Source: Treponema sp.
GTDB taxonomy: Bacteria; Spirochaetota; Spirochaetia; Treponematales; Breznakiellaceae
NCBI GenBank assembly: GCA_031269405.1
Contig: JAISZE010000125.1
Coordinates: 1 to 18,762, forward strand
DNA: 18,762 nucleotides
Direction: 5' to 3'
Shown here: positions 6,667 through 14,378 of the stretch, in pieces
Position numbering within the stretch: position 1 is the stretch's first letter
Layout: every line of letters begins with the position of its first letter
The notes under the pieces: model-generated
The model's input: the letters and a program-made list of their open reading frames with translations, nothing else
Told to the model about the DNA's origin: nothing
The model's database searches: none
Made by a program: the position numbers and the translations under genes

Positions 6667-6738
6667 TGGGACGTAGGCAAGTGGTAAGCCACCGGGTTTT
6701 GGCTCCGGCATTCACAGGTTCGAACCCTGTCGTCCCAG
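6667..6738 (+). tRNA. tRNA-Gln, anticodon UUG
   Basis: The 72 nt fold into a full cloverleaf. The acceptor stem TGGGACG pairs with CGTCCCA (7 bp), with discriminator G. The D stem is GGC/GCC. The anticodon arm is CCGGG-TTTTGGC-TCCGG, with TTG at positions 34-36, reading CAA/CAG. The variable loop has 5 nt, and the T arm is ACAGG-TTCGAAC-CCTGT. The 3' CCA is not encoded (GGT follows), so it must be added by the CCA enzyme. The gene ends 28 nt before the rplY ATG, with no terminator between, so it probably shares a transcript with rplY. Confidence 0.97.
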
Positions 6739-6766
6739 GTATGCATATAATGCAAGGAGATAGAGC

Positions 6767-7438
6767 ATGAGTCAGGTAGTTTTGAAGGCCCGGAACCGGG
6801 TCAAAACAGGTTCAGGAGAAGCCCGCAGAATCCGTCGTTCCGGCAGGGTTCCGGGGGTACTCTACGGCCGTTCAGGAAAGGCTGTTTCCATCGATTTGGA
6901 TGCCCAGGAATTTGCCGGCGGGATCAAGAATATTTCTGAAAGTACCATTGTCAAGGTGGAAGTGGACGGCAAATCCTACGACGCCTTTGTAAAGGATACG
7001 CAGCGGAATATCGTTGACGGTTTAATTCTCCATGTGGACTTTTACGAAGTCGAAAGCGGCGTTACTCTGAGGGCCAGGGTTTCCATCCACCTCCAGGGGA
7101 ACCCTGTTGGCGTGCGGAACGGGGGGGTTCTCGAATTCCCTCTTCACGAAATCGAAGTGGAATGTCTCCCTAAAGACCTGCCTGAACGCATCGATGTGGA
7201 TGTGTCCGATCTGGGGGTGAACCAGTCCGTCCATGTGCGGGATCTTGCTCTGGGTGAAGGGGTCCGCCTTATTTCCGGCGGCGATCAGGTAGTTGCCCTG
7301 GTGAAGTACGCCAAGGAAGAAGCTGCCGCTGCTCCGGCTCCCGAAGAAGCCGCTGCGGCAGCCGCAGGACCTGCGGCTGCAGGCCCCGTAGCAGGGGCGG
7401 CTGCGGAAGGTGCAAAAGACGCCAAAGAAAGCAAGTAG
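6767..7438 (+). CDS. rplY: 50S ribosomal protein L25, long Ctc/TL5 form
   Basis: L25 binds 5S rRNA. The 223-residue product is the long form: an N-terminal L25 domain (about 1-95, with RVPGVLYGR at 28-36 and VDFYEV), a TL5-type C-terminal domain (about 100-185, with LPERIDVDVSDL and LGEGVRLISG) and a tail from about 187 rich in Ala, Pro, Gly and Glu. The ATG has AAGGAGA (6754-6760) with 6 nt spacing. It follows tRNA-Gln directly. In Borrelia, as I recall, pth follows rplY; here tilS comes next after 60 nt, so pth is not in this block. The tail is low-complexity and GC-rich (about 7320-7420). Confidence 0.96.
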   Translation: MSQVVLKARNRVKTGSGEARRIRRSGRVPGVLYGRSGKAVSIDLDAQEFAGGIKNISESTIVKVEVDGKSYDAFVKDTQRNIVDGLILHVDFYEVESGVTLRARVSIHLQGNPVGVRNGGVLEFPLHEIEVECLPKDLPERIDVDVSDLGVNQSVHVRDLALGEGVRLISGGDQVVALVKYAKEEAAAAPAPEEAAAAAAGPAAAGPVAGAAAEGAKDAKESK

Positions 7439-7498
7439 TTTCCCCCAAAGGCGCTGTTCCTTTTTCATGCGTCGCGCCGGCTGGTTGTCCTGTCCGTA

Positions 7499-8923
7499 AT
7501 GAACCGTTTTGAAGCGGCTGTAGAAGCGGCGCTGGGGTCCCTTTCCGGGGAACTGTTGCTTGCCGCTGTTTCAGGAGGCGCCGATTCTACGGCAATGCTG
7601 GCTGCCCTGGCCGCCCTGCGGGACAGGAAGGGAATGTTTTCCCTTAGCTGTATCCATGTGGAGCATGGTCTGCGTCCTGCCAGGGAAAGCCGCGGCGACG
7701 CCCGGGCGGTTAAGGCGCTCTGCGAAAAACTGGCAGTACCCTGCAAACTTGTTTCCGTGCAGCCAGGCAAAATTGCCCGGACCGCCGCCGAACAGGGCCT
7801 GGGGATAGAGGCGGCTGCCCGGCTTTTCCGGCGCCGTATCTGGGACCGGGAAGCCCGGCGTACCGGTGCAGCGAGGGTCCTTACCGCCCATACACAGGAC
7901 GATCTGCTGGAAACTATCCTTATGCGCATTTTAAGAGGCGCGGGACCTGCGGGGTTGGCTTCGATGTCCCGGGAACGGGGCCTGTTGTTGCGGCCCCTTC
8001 TGGAACTGGGCCGTGCCGAAGTGCTTGCTTATCTTGACGAAAAGGGCTTCTCGTTCCGTACTGATTCAACGAACAGGGACATCCGGTTTCTCCGCAACAG
8101 GGTACGGCATTGCCTCATCCCCTGTCTGGATGATTATTTTCCCTCCTGGAAGATTTCGCTCTTGGCTCTGGGGAAAACCCAGGCCCTTGTTGCGGCGTTC
8201 CTTTCCGCCGAGGTCCGGCGGCGGCTGCCTTGGGAAGCATCGGGCGGAACCCTGAGTATCGATGCCGGGGCCTTTTTGCGGGAACCCGCCCTAATCCGGG
8301 AGGAGGCCCTTTTTGAAGCTGCCGACAGGCTTGCCGCTTCAAAACGCGTTTTGCCCGGCGCTGTTGGCAGGACGCCCAGGCGGGCCGGCGTCCGCCGTTT
8401 TCTGGAAGCCCTGGAACAGGGGAGGGGGGCAGCCGGGGATCTGGGGCCTGTGCGGGCCGAAAAACAAAAGGGGGGCTTGGTTGTCAGCGCCGCCGGGTCC
8501 GGGGTTTCTTGCAGGCGCGGTTTTTCGCTGTTGATAAAAGACCCCGGGATCTATACGCTGAAAGGAAAGCTGACTGTTACCGCCGGATCTGTGCCTGATT
8601 CTGGCGCCGTTCCTGGGGACGGGAAGAGTTTCTGCGCCGGGTATCCCCTGGTTTTTAAACCCTGTACCAGGGAAGGGAGCATCCTGAAGGCGGGACACAA
8701 AAGGTCTTTTTCTGATATACTTAAAGAAGCCCCCCGCAAATCGATGGAATTAATCGCCGCCGTGGACCAGGAGGGGGTTGCCGCCGTTATCGGGGCAGGG
8801 AAGGTGCTGTTAAGCCGGGACGATGTTCCGGAGGCGGCTGAAAGCGAAAGGCCTTCTTTATACAGATTTTTCATTAATGGTCCGGTCCGGCAAGGGCCGG
8901 ATTCCGGGGGTTTAGATGTTTGA
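7499..8923 (+). CDS. tilS: tRNA(Ile)-lysidine synthase TilS
   Basis: TilS converts C34 of tRNA-Ile(CAU) to lysidine, so that it reads AUA instead of AUG. The 474 residues begin with the ATP-pyrophosphatase loop SGGADS (25-30), followed by HVEHGLRP, the TAHTQDDLLETILMRILRG segment typical of the family, and DSTNRDIRFLRNRVR. A C-terminal TilS-like domain follows (RSFSDILKEAPRKS, then VAAVIG). Length is close to B. subtilis TilS. The ATG at 7499 has no clear Shine-Dalgarno sequence; it overlaps the TAA of a 10-codon frame at 7467-7499 (see findings). The 3' end overlaps ftsH by 8 nt. tilS next to ftsH is a widely conserved arrangement. Confidence 0.94.
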   Translation: MNRFEAAVEAALGSLSGELLLAAVSGGADSTAMLAALAALRDRKGMFSLSCIHVEHGLRPARESRGDARAVKALCEKLAVPCKLVSVQPGKIARTAAEQGLGIEAAARLFRRRIWDREARRTGAARVLTAHTQDDLLETILMRILRGAGPAGLASMSRERGLLLRPLLELGRAEVLAYLDEKGFSFRTDSTNRDIRFLRNRVRHCLIPCLDDYFPSWKISLLALGKTQALVAAFLSAEVRRRLPWEASGGTLSIDAGAFLREPALIREEALFEAADRLAASKRVLPGAVGRTPRRAGVRRFLEALEQGRGAAGDLGPVRAEKQKGGLVVSAAGSGVSCRRGFSLLIKDPGIYTLKGKLTVTAGSVPDSGAVPGDGKSFCAGYPLVFKPCTREGSILKAGHKRSFSDILKEAPRKSMELIAAVDQEGVAAVIGAGKVLLSRDDVPEAAESERPSLYRFFINGPVRQGPDSGGLDV

Positions 8924-10823
8924 TGATCAGAAAGACAAAATTCCGCCCCGTCCGAATCTGGGTCAAGGCCGCCCGAACCGGTTTGCCCTGGTTTTTTTCC
9001 TCATTATGGTGGTTCTGTTTATCGCCTATTTTTTCAGGACCAGCGAAGGCCCTGCTAAACAAGAGATACCGTATTCGGAATTTACCAAATCTCTGGATCT
9101 GAACGTGATTACGGAAGTTACGATTCACGAAAACAATATTATTGAAGGCATACGCCGGAACGGTTCGTCTTTGCAGTATTTTAAAACCCTTATACCCTAC
9201 CAGGATCCCGCGCTGCTTCCTACCCTGCGGGAGAAGGGGATCAATGTTTCCGGCGCTGCATCACAGATAAGCCCTTTGAGGATAATCCTGGAGCTCCTGC
9301 CCTGGGTTATCGGTTTCGGCTTTATCTGGTTCATGATGAGGAACATGCAGGGTTCAGGGAACAAAGCCTTCCAGTTCGGGAAGAGCCGGGCCAAGCGTTA
9401 CCACGACGAAGGTAAGAAGATCACCTTTGCCGATGTTGCGGGCCAGAAGGACGCCAAATACGAACTTCAGGAAGTAGTGGCTTTCCTTAAAGAACCCCAG
9501 AAGTTCACTAAAATGGGCGCCCGTATCCCCAAAGGGGTGCTCCTGGTGGGTATGCCCGGAACCGGGAAGACCCTAATGGCCCGGGCGGTAGCAGGGGAAG
9601 CCGGCGTGGCTTTCTTCCACATGTCGGGCTCCGACTTTGTGGAAATGTTTGTCGGCGTCGGCGCCAGCAGGGTACGGGATCTCTTTGAACAGGGAAGGCG
9701 GAGCGCCCCTTGTATCATATTTATTGACGAACTGGACGCTGTAGGGCGGACCAGGGGGGCCGGATACGGCGGGGGCCATGACGAGCGCGAACAGACGCTG
9801 AACCAGCTTTTGGTGGAAATGGACGGCTTTGATTCCAAAGACGGGGTGATAATACTGGCTGCCACGAACAGGCCCGATGTCCTGGATCCAGCGCTGCTCA
9901 GGCCGGGCCGTTTCGACCGCCAGGTAGTAGTAGCCATGCCGGATATTAAAGAACGGGAGGATATCCTCAAAATCCACGCCGCCAACATTCCCCTGGCTTC
10001 TGACGCGGATCTGCCCCGCATCGCCAGGGCAACCCCTGGTATGAGCGGCGCCGATATTGCGAATCTGGTAAACGAGGCGGCCCTTTTCGCCGCCAGGAAA
10101 GATAAGACCCAGGTGGGGATGCCGGATTTCGAAGAAGCGAGGGATAAAATCATCATGGGAGTCGCCAGGAAAACCCTGGTAATGTCCGGCAAGGAACGGC
10201 GCATGACTGCCATTCATGAAGCGGGCCACGCCCTTCTGCATTATTTCCTCAAGAACGCCGATCCTCTTCACAAGGTAACCATCGTGCCCCATGGCAGGGC
10301 TCTGGGCGTTACTATGCCCCTTCCCAAGGAAGATGTCTACAGCCATACCAGGGGCTGGATTACTGATTTCATCGTCATCTGTTACGGCGGTTGGGTAGCC
10401 GAAAGGATTTTCTACGACGAAACCACTACAGGTACGAAGCAGGATCTAGAAGAGGCTACCGGCATGGCCCGGCGCATGGTCTGCGAGTGGGGCATGGCCG
10501 AAGAGCTTGGGCCGGTAACTTACGGACAGGAAGATGAACCTATTTTCCTGGGCAAGGAAATTGCCAGGCATAAAGATTATTCTGAGGATACCGCGCGATC
10601 TATCGACGAGGCCATAAGAGGCATCCTGGATTCCGCACGGAAACTGGCTGACAGCATCCTCCGTTCCAACAAGGATAAACTGGAACGGCTTGCCGATGCC
10701 CTGCTTGCCCGGGAAACCCTGATAGACGACGAGGTCCGTTCTCTTCTGGGGTTTCCTCCAAGGGATGCTGACGCTTCCCTGATCCTGCCGGCGCCTGCCG
10801 TGAACCCTGCGGGAGATACATAG
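8916..10823 (+). CDS. ftsH: ATP-dependent zinc metalloprotease FtsH
   Basis: FtsH is a membrane-anchored hexameric AAA+ protease that degrades misfolded membrane proteins and selected soluble ones. The 635 residues show transmembrane helices at about 23-40 and 122-141 flanking a small periplasmic domain. The Walker A motif is GMPGTGKT (212-219), Walker B IIFIDE (267-272), and the second region of homology runs [20 protein letters not shown] (316-335). The zinc site is HEAGH (434-438), with the third ligand Asp510 in GTKQDLEEA. All catalytic residues appear intact and the length is usual. The start overlaps tilS; GGGGG (8906-8910) may serve as the ribosome binding site. The next gene starts 1 nt after the stop. 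Confidence 0.97.
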   Translation: MFDDQKDKIPPRPNLGQGRPNRFALVFFLIMVVLFIAYFFRTSEGPAKQEIPYSEFTKSLDLNVITEVTIHENNIIEGIRRNGSSLQYFKTLIPYQDPALLPTLREKGINVSGAASQISPLRIILELLPWVIGFGFIWFMMRNMQGSGNKAFQFGKSRAKRYHDEGKKITFADVAGQKDAKYELQEVVAFLKEPQKFTKMGARIPKGVLLVGMPGTGKTLMARAVAGEAGVAFFHMSGSDFVEMFVGVGASRVRDLFEQGRRSAPCIIFIDELDAVGRTRGAGYGGGHDEREQTLNQLLVEMDGFDSKDGVIILAATNRPDVLDPALLRPGRFDRQVVVAMPDIKEREDILKIHAANIPLASDADLPRIARATPGMSGADIANLVNEAALFAARKDKTQVGMPDFEEARDKIIMGVARKTLVMSGKERRMTAIHEAGHALLHYFLKNADPLHKVTIVPHGRALGVTMPLPKEDVYSHTRGWITDFIVICYGGWVAERIFYDETTTGTKQDLEEATGMARRMVCEWGMAEELGPVTYGQEDEPIFLGKEIARHKDYSEDTARSIDEAIRGILDSARKLADSILRSNKDKLERLADALLARETLIDDEVRSLLGFPPRDADASLILPAPAVNPAGDT

Positions 10824-10824
10824 C

Positions 10825-12495
10825 ATGGTTATCCGGCGTCTGCTGGTTTGCCTGATTCCGCCTCTTGTGAGTTTTTCCCTAAACGCCCAGGTCCTCTCAG
10901 GGGACGCTGCGGTAGCGGAAAAATACGTCCGGCAGGCCGAAAGGGCGCTGGCTGAAAACAAGTGGTCCGAAGCCCGTATCATCCTGGAACGCGGCGCTGA
11001 TTACAGCGATGTTTCTTCCGATATTTCTTACCTTCTCGCCCTGGCGCGGTCCCGTTTCGATCAGCCCCAGGGGGCGATCCTGGAAAGCCTGGAACGGGCT
11101 ATCAGAGCGGATCGCTGGCATACCTATTCCGCAGAAGACGCGTTGCTGCTGGAAGCCGAAAGTTATCTCCGCCTCAGAAAGTATTCCGAAACCCTGGGTA
11201 TTCTTTCAAGCCTGCCTGAATCCCCCAGGGCTGCCGGGATCCGGCTTAAGGCCCTCAGGTTTGCGCCAAGGCCGGACGAATTCCGCCGGTACATGGCAGA
11301 TGCCCTGGACCGGTATCCCAGGAATCCCGAACCGGCGCGTATCTTTTTTGAATACCTCAAATTTGAGTACCCCAAAACGGAAAAAGCCGCGGGGCTGAAC
11401 CCCCGCAGGGAGGACCAGCGGATTCTGGATCTCATTCTTCACCGCCTCCCGGCGCTGCTCCTTGCTGATGCCGGACTGGCCTGGATGGCGGCGTCTTTTA
11501 TCAGGGATACGGAGGAAGCTCGGCGTCTTGTGGAGGCCTACCGGACGGTCAATAAACCGGATCTCTGGTCCCTTCCGGCTGCCGTTGACCTTGGGGCGGT
11601 CGAAGAGGGAATCGTCCTGGAAGAACTCTTTAGTTTTGACTCTCTTTATTTTTCTGCTTCCGGCATCCCTGAAGACCCAATCCCTGGACTGGACAAAACC
11701 CTGCTTGAGGAAATAGGAGCCCTCCTCAGGGATGACGCCTTAAAGGTGTTCAGACGAAACCTTTCGGAGTGGTCCGGTGTTATTAGAGAGGATTCAGACC
11801 GCGACGGTTTTGCCGAAGCCGCCGGGGTTTACCGTAACGGTATGCTTGAGGGCTACAGCTTCGACGCCGATCAGGATGGATTGGCGGAACTAGTTCTGGA
11901 TTTTGAAGCCGGAGATCCCAGAGCGGCTTTTATTCCGGTTATGCCCGAATCAGGGGAAGGGAAACCCTATTACCCGGCCAGGGACGGGGATCGCCGGAAG
12001 ATTACCCTGCGCTGGGAACGGTATCCTGCGGTGCTGGAAGCGGAACTCGGTGACGAGCGCTTTCTGCCCCGGCCCCTGTCTTTTTATTACAACCCTGTAC
12101 GGTTTCGGGAAATTCCTGGAACCAGTCTGCTTTTCCCTGAAGCGGACCCTGCGGCTATGGCTTTGACCAGGCGGACCCTTGTTGCGAACGCTTTTAGGGC
12201 AGAGCGGCCAAGCCGGGAATTTCCGGGAGGGACGGAAACAGTGGAACTGAATCAGGGCATTCCCGTCAGGGCCCGGGAATACCTCGAAGGCCGTATGGTT
12301 TCGGAAACTGATTTTCTGCAAGGCAGGCCCCTGGTCCAGCGGGCGGACCTTGATACGGACGGCCGCATGGAGACGATCAGGCGTTTCAGGCGCGCCGTTA
12401 CCCCGGTTTTGCCGGATGACGTCCCGGATATTGAGTACGCTGAAAGCGACTGGGACGGTGACGGGTGGTTTGAATCCCCAGAGCCCTTTCGTTAA
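10825..12495 (+). CDS. Exported helical-repeat protein with Asp-rich DxDxDG loops, function unknown
   Basis: I do not recognise a named family. The 556 residues begin with a probable signal peptide (RRLLVCLIPPLVSFSLNAQ), so the protein is likely periplasmic or surface-located. Residues about 25-260 are Ala/Leu/Arg-rich helices in TPR-like pairs (AERALAENKWSEARIILERG; AESYLRLRKYSETLGIL). The C-terminal half contains four loops of the form D-x-D-x-D-G-x-x-E at 323-331, 347-355, 508-516 and 542-550, resembling EF-hand or FG-GAP-type calcium sites. Short hydrophobic strands lie between them, as in a beta-rich fold. It starts 1 nt after ftsH and is followed after 17 nt by the HtrA-like gene, so a shared role in envelope quality control is possible but unproven. 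Confidence 0.8.
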   Translation: MVIRRLLVCLIPPLVSFSLNAQVLSGDAAVAEKYVRQAERALAENKWSEARIILERGADYSDVSSDISYLLALARSRFDQPQGAILESLERAIRADRWHTYSAEDALLLEAESYLRLRKYSETLGILSSLPESPRAAGIRLKALRFAPRPDEFRRYMADALDRYPRNPEPARIFFEYLKFEYPKTEKAAGLNPRREDQRILDLILHRLPALLLADAGLAWMAASFIRDTEEARRLVEAYRTVNKPDLWSLPAAVDLGAVEEGIVLEELFSFDSLYFSASGIPEDPIPGLDKTLLEEIGALLRDDALKVFRRNLSEWSGVIREDSDRDGFAEAAGVYRNGMLEGYSFDADQDGLAELVLDFEAGDPRAAFIPVMPESGEGKPYYPARDGDRRKITLRWERYPAVLEAELGDERFLPRPLSFYYNPVRFREIPGTSLLFPEADPAAMALTRRTLVANAFRAERPSREFPGGTETVELNQGIPVRAREYLEGRMVSETDFLQGRPLVQRADLDTDGRMETIRRFRRAVTPVLPDDVPDIEYAESDWDGDGWFESPEPFR

Positions 12496-12512
12496 AAAAA
12501 GGAATGTTGCCC

Positions 12513-14366
12513 ATGGTTTCTGTACAAAGTAAAATTATCCTTCCTTTATGTATGGTATGTACGGCGTTTTGGCTTTTGTCCCTTTCCTGTACTACCCGTT
12601 CCGCAGCGGAACGCCGCCTTGAGCCTCCCAGGTCGGTGCAGGACCTCAGGTTGGATGATATTGTCAGGTACAGCACCGAAGATCCTGCCAGGGCCGTCCA
12701 TCTGCTTGAAGTGTACAAGGCCATTTACGGTTCCGGGGATGCTTATCCCGCAACGGAAGATCCTGAAATTACGAGCCGCCTTGAGAAACTCAGGGAAGAC
12801 GCTTCCGGGAGCCTCAGGCAGGCCCAGTTCGAAGCTATTGAGGAAAAGCGCTGGGCCGACGCCACTTCCCTGGCCCGGTCTCTTTCCGGCCTGGGTATCC
12901 CTGTGGAAAGTACCGGGGAAGAGCCGGAACTGGTTCTGGAATACGCTAGGCAGCAGATGGAACAGGGAAATAACCTTCCGGCTTTCCTGGCCGCAGTGAG
13001 GGCCCATGAGCTCAAGCCCCTGGAACCGGAAGATTCGCTCTTTTTCCTGGAAAAAGCGGTGAACGCGAAGCAGCGCAGGACAGCGGCTTTTTTCCTCAAT
13101 ACCATTGCGGATACTGAGGCTGTTCCTCAGGAACTCAGGGACTACGCCCAGGGAAGGGATGCCGCTTCTGATATGATCAAAGGGGTAGCCACAGTCTGGG
13201 TAGACCGGGGCTACCGCATAGAACGGGGAAGGGGAATACCCGATAGGGTCCTGGGGTCAGCTTTTTTTGTGGATGCTTCAGGGCTGCTCATCACTAATTA
13301 CCATGTCATTTCCAGCGAAGTGGATCCCAAATACGAAGGTTATTCCCGTATGTTTATCCGTATGGGGGATTCAGCCAGCGCCAGGATACCTGCACGGGTA
13401 ATCGGTTGGGATAAGGCCATGGATCTGGCGCTGATTAAAGCCGAGTACACTCCTGAATATGTTTATTCCGTAGCGGACCGGATTGTGCCCAGCGTAGGCG
13501 ATACGGTATACGCCATCGGATCTCCGGGAGGGCTTGAAAAAACCGTCACCCAGGGAATCGTCTCGGCCCTGGGGCGCCGTTTCCTGCAGATAGGCGATGT
13601 TATCCAGATAGACGCCGCAGTGAACCACGGCAATTCCGGGGGGCCTGTGGTGGATATGGCCGGACGCCTGGTGGGAATCGTCTTTGCAGGGATAGAACAG
13701 TACCCGGGACTCAACTTCGCGGTCCCTGCGGAACGGCTGGCCGCCGCTCTTCCGGCGATAATCGCCGGGGGTAAGGCGGAGCGGCCCTGGCTGGGCCTGT
13801 CGGTGAGCGAAACCATAGCAGGGGCCGAGATTATCTATGTGGCCCCTTCTACCCCTGCGTCAGAACAGCTCATCCGGGAAGGCCTTGTGATTACATCTGT
13901 TAACGGCCGGAAAGCTGAGGCCCCTCAGGGAGCCCTTATCCCGGTGCTTCAGGACGCGCTCTTCCCCCTCAGGCCGGGGGAACTGGTAACTCTGGAACTT
14001 GCCGATTCCGAAGGGAACGCTGAAAAGCGCGTGCTCCGGCTCCAGGCCAGGCCGGAGGTTCCCCTTGCAGAGGCTGCCAAAAAGGACAGCCGCGAGAGGA
14101 TAGCGGCGCCTCTTTTCGGCTTAATCCTGGCCCCTGCTGCAGGGACTTCGGTATTCGCCTCTTATCAGGTAAAGAAAGTGGTCCGGGGTTCCGTAGCCGA
14201 CGAGGCCGGGCTTTCGGAAAACGATCCTGTTTCCATCAGGGGATTCAGGATCCTTGAGGACAACGGCTACGCCCTGATGGAGATTGATGTCAAGAAACGC
14301 CGTATGGGGTACATGGAAACCAGCATGCAGCTTCCAGCCTTGCTGGATTCGCCGGATACGCTGTAA
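12513..14366 (+). CDS. HtrA/Do-like trypsin-family serine protease with N-terminal helical extension and PDZ-like region
   Basis: The 617-residue protein has an N-terminal signal with a Cys at 26 (LLSLSC), possibly a relaxed spirochaetal lipobox. A helical region follows (about 40-225) with no clear relative, then a trypsin-like protease domain (about 226-415) with the triad His264 (ITNYHVI), Asp304 (MDLALI) and Ser375 (GNSGGPV). A PDZ-like domain lies at about 424-510 (WLGLSV, IREGLVITSVNG) and a second possible one at about 533-600 (GSVADEAGLSENDPV). The start at 12513 is preferred over the ATG at 12504 because AAAGGA ends directly against the latter but lies 9 nt from the former. HtrA proteases cut misfolded envelope proteins. 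The helical extension of about 200 residues is unusual and may select substrates. Confidence 0.88.
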   Translation: MVSVQSKIILPLCMVCTAFWLLSLSCTTRSAAERRLEPPRSVQDLRLDDIVRYSTEDPARAVHLLEVYKAIYGSGDAYPATEDPEITSRLEKLREDASGSLRQAQFEAIEEKRWADATSLARSLSGLGIPVESTGEEPELVLEYARQQMEQGNNLPAFLAAVRAHELKPLEPEDSLFFLEKAVNAKQRRTAAFFLNTIADTEAVPQELRDYAQGRDAASDMIKGVATVWVDRGYRIERGRGIPDRVLGSAFFVDASGLLITNYHVISSEVDPKYEGYSRMFIRMGDSASARIPARVIGWDKAMDLALIKAEYTPEYVYSVADRIVPSVGDTVYAIGSPGGLEKTVTQGIVSALGRRFLQIGDVIQIDAAVNHGNSGGPVVDMAGRLVGIVFAGIEQYPGLNFAVPAERLAAALPAIIAGGKAERPWLGLSVSETIAGAEIIYVAPSTPASEQLIREGLVITSVNGRKAEAPQGALIPVLQDALFPLRPGELVTLELADSEGNAEKRVLRLQARPEVPLAEAAKKDSRERIAAPLFGLILAPAAGTSVFASYQVKKVVRGSVADEAGLSENDPVSIRGFRILEDNGYALMEIDVKKRRMGYMETSMQLPALLDSPDTL

Positions 14367-14378
14367 ACTGGAGAGCCT

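Noticed and set aside
7447..7465. Possible terminator hairpin after rplY (AAAGG, loop, CCTTT, T run)
   Set aside because: The stem is only 5 bp with two G-C pairs, too weak to call. tilS follows at once and seems to need read-through.
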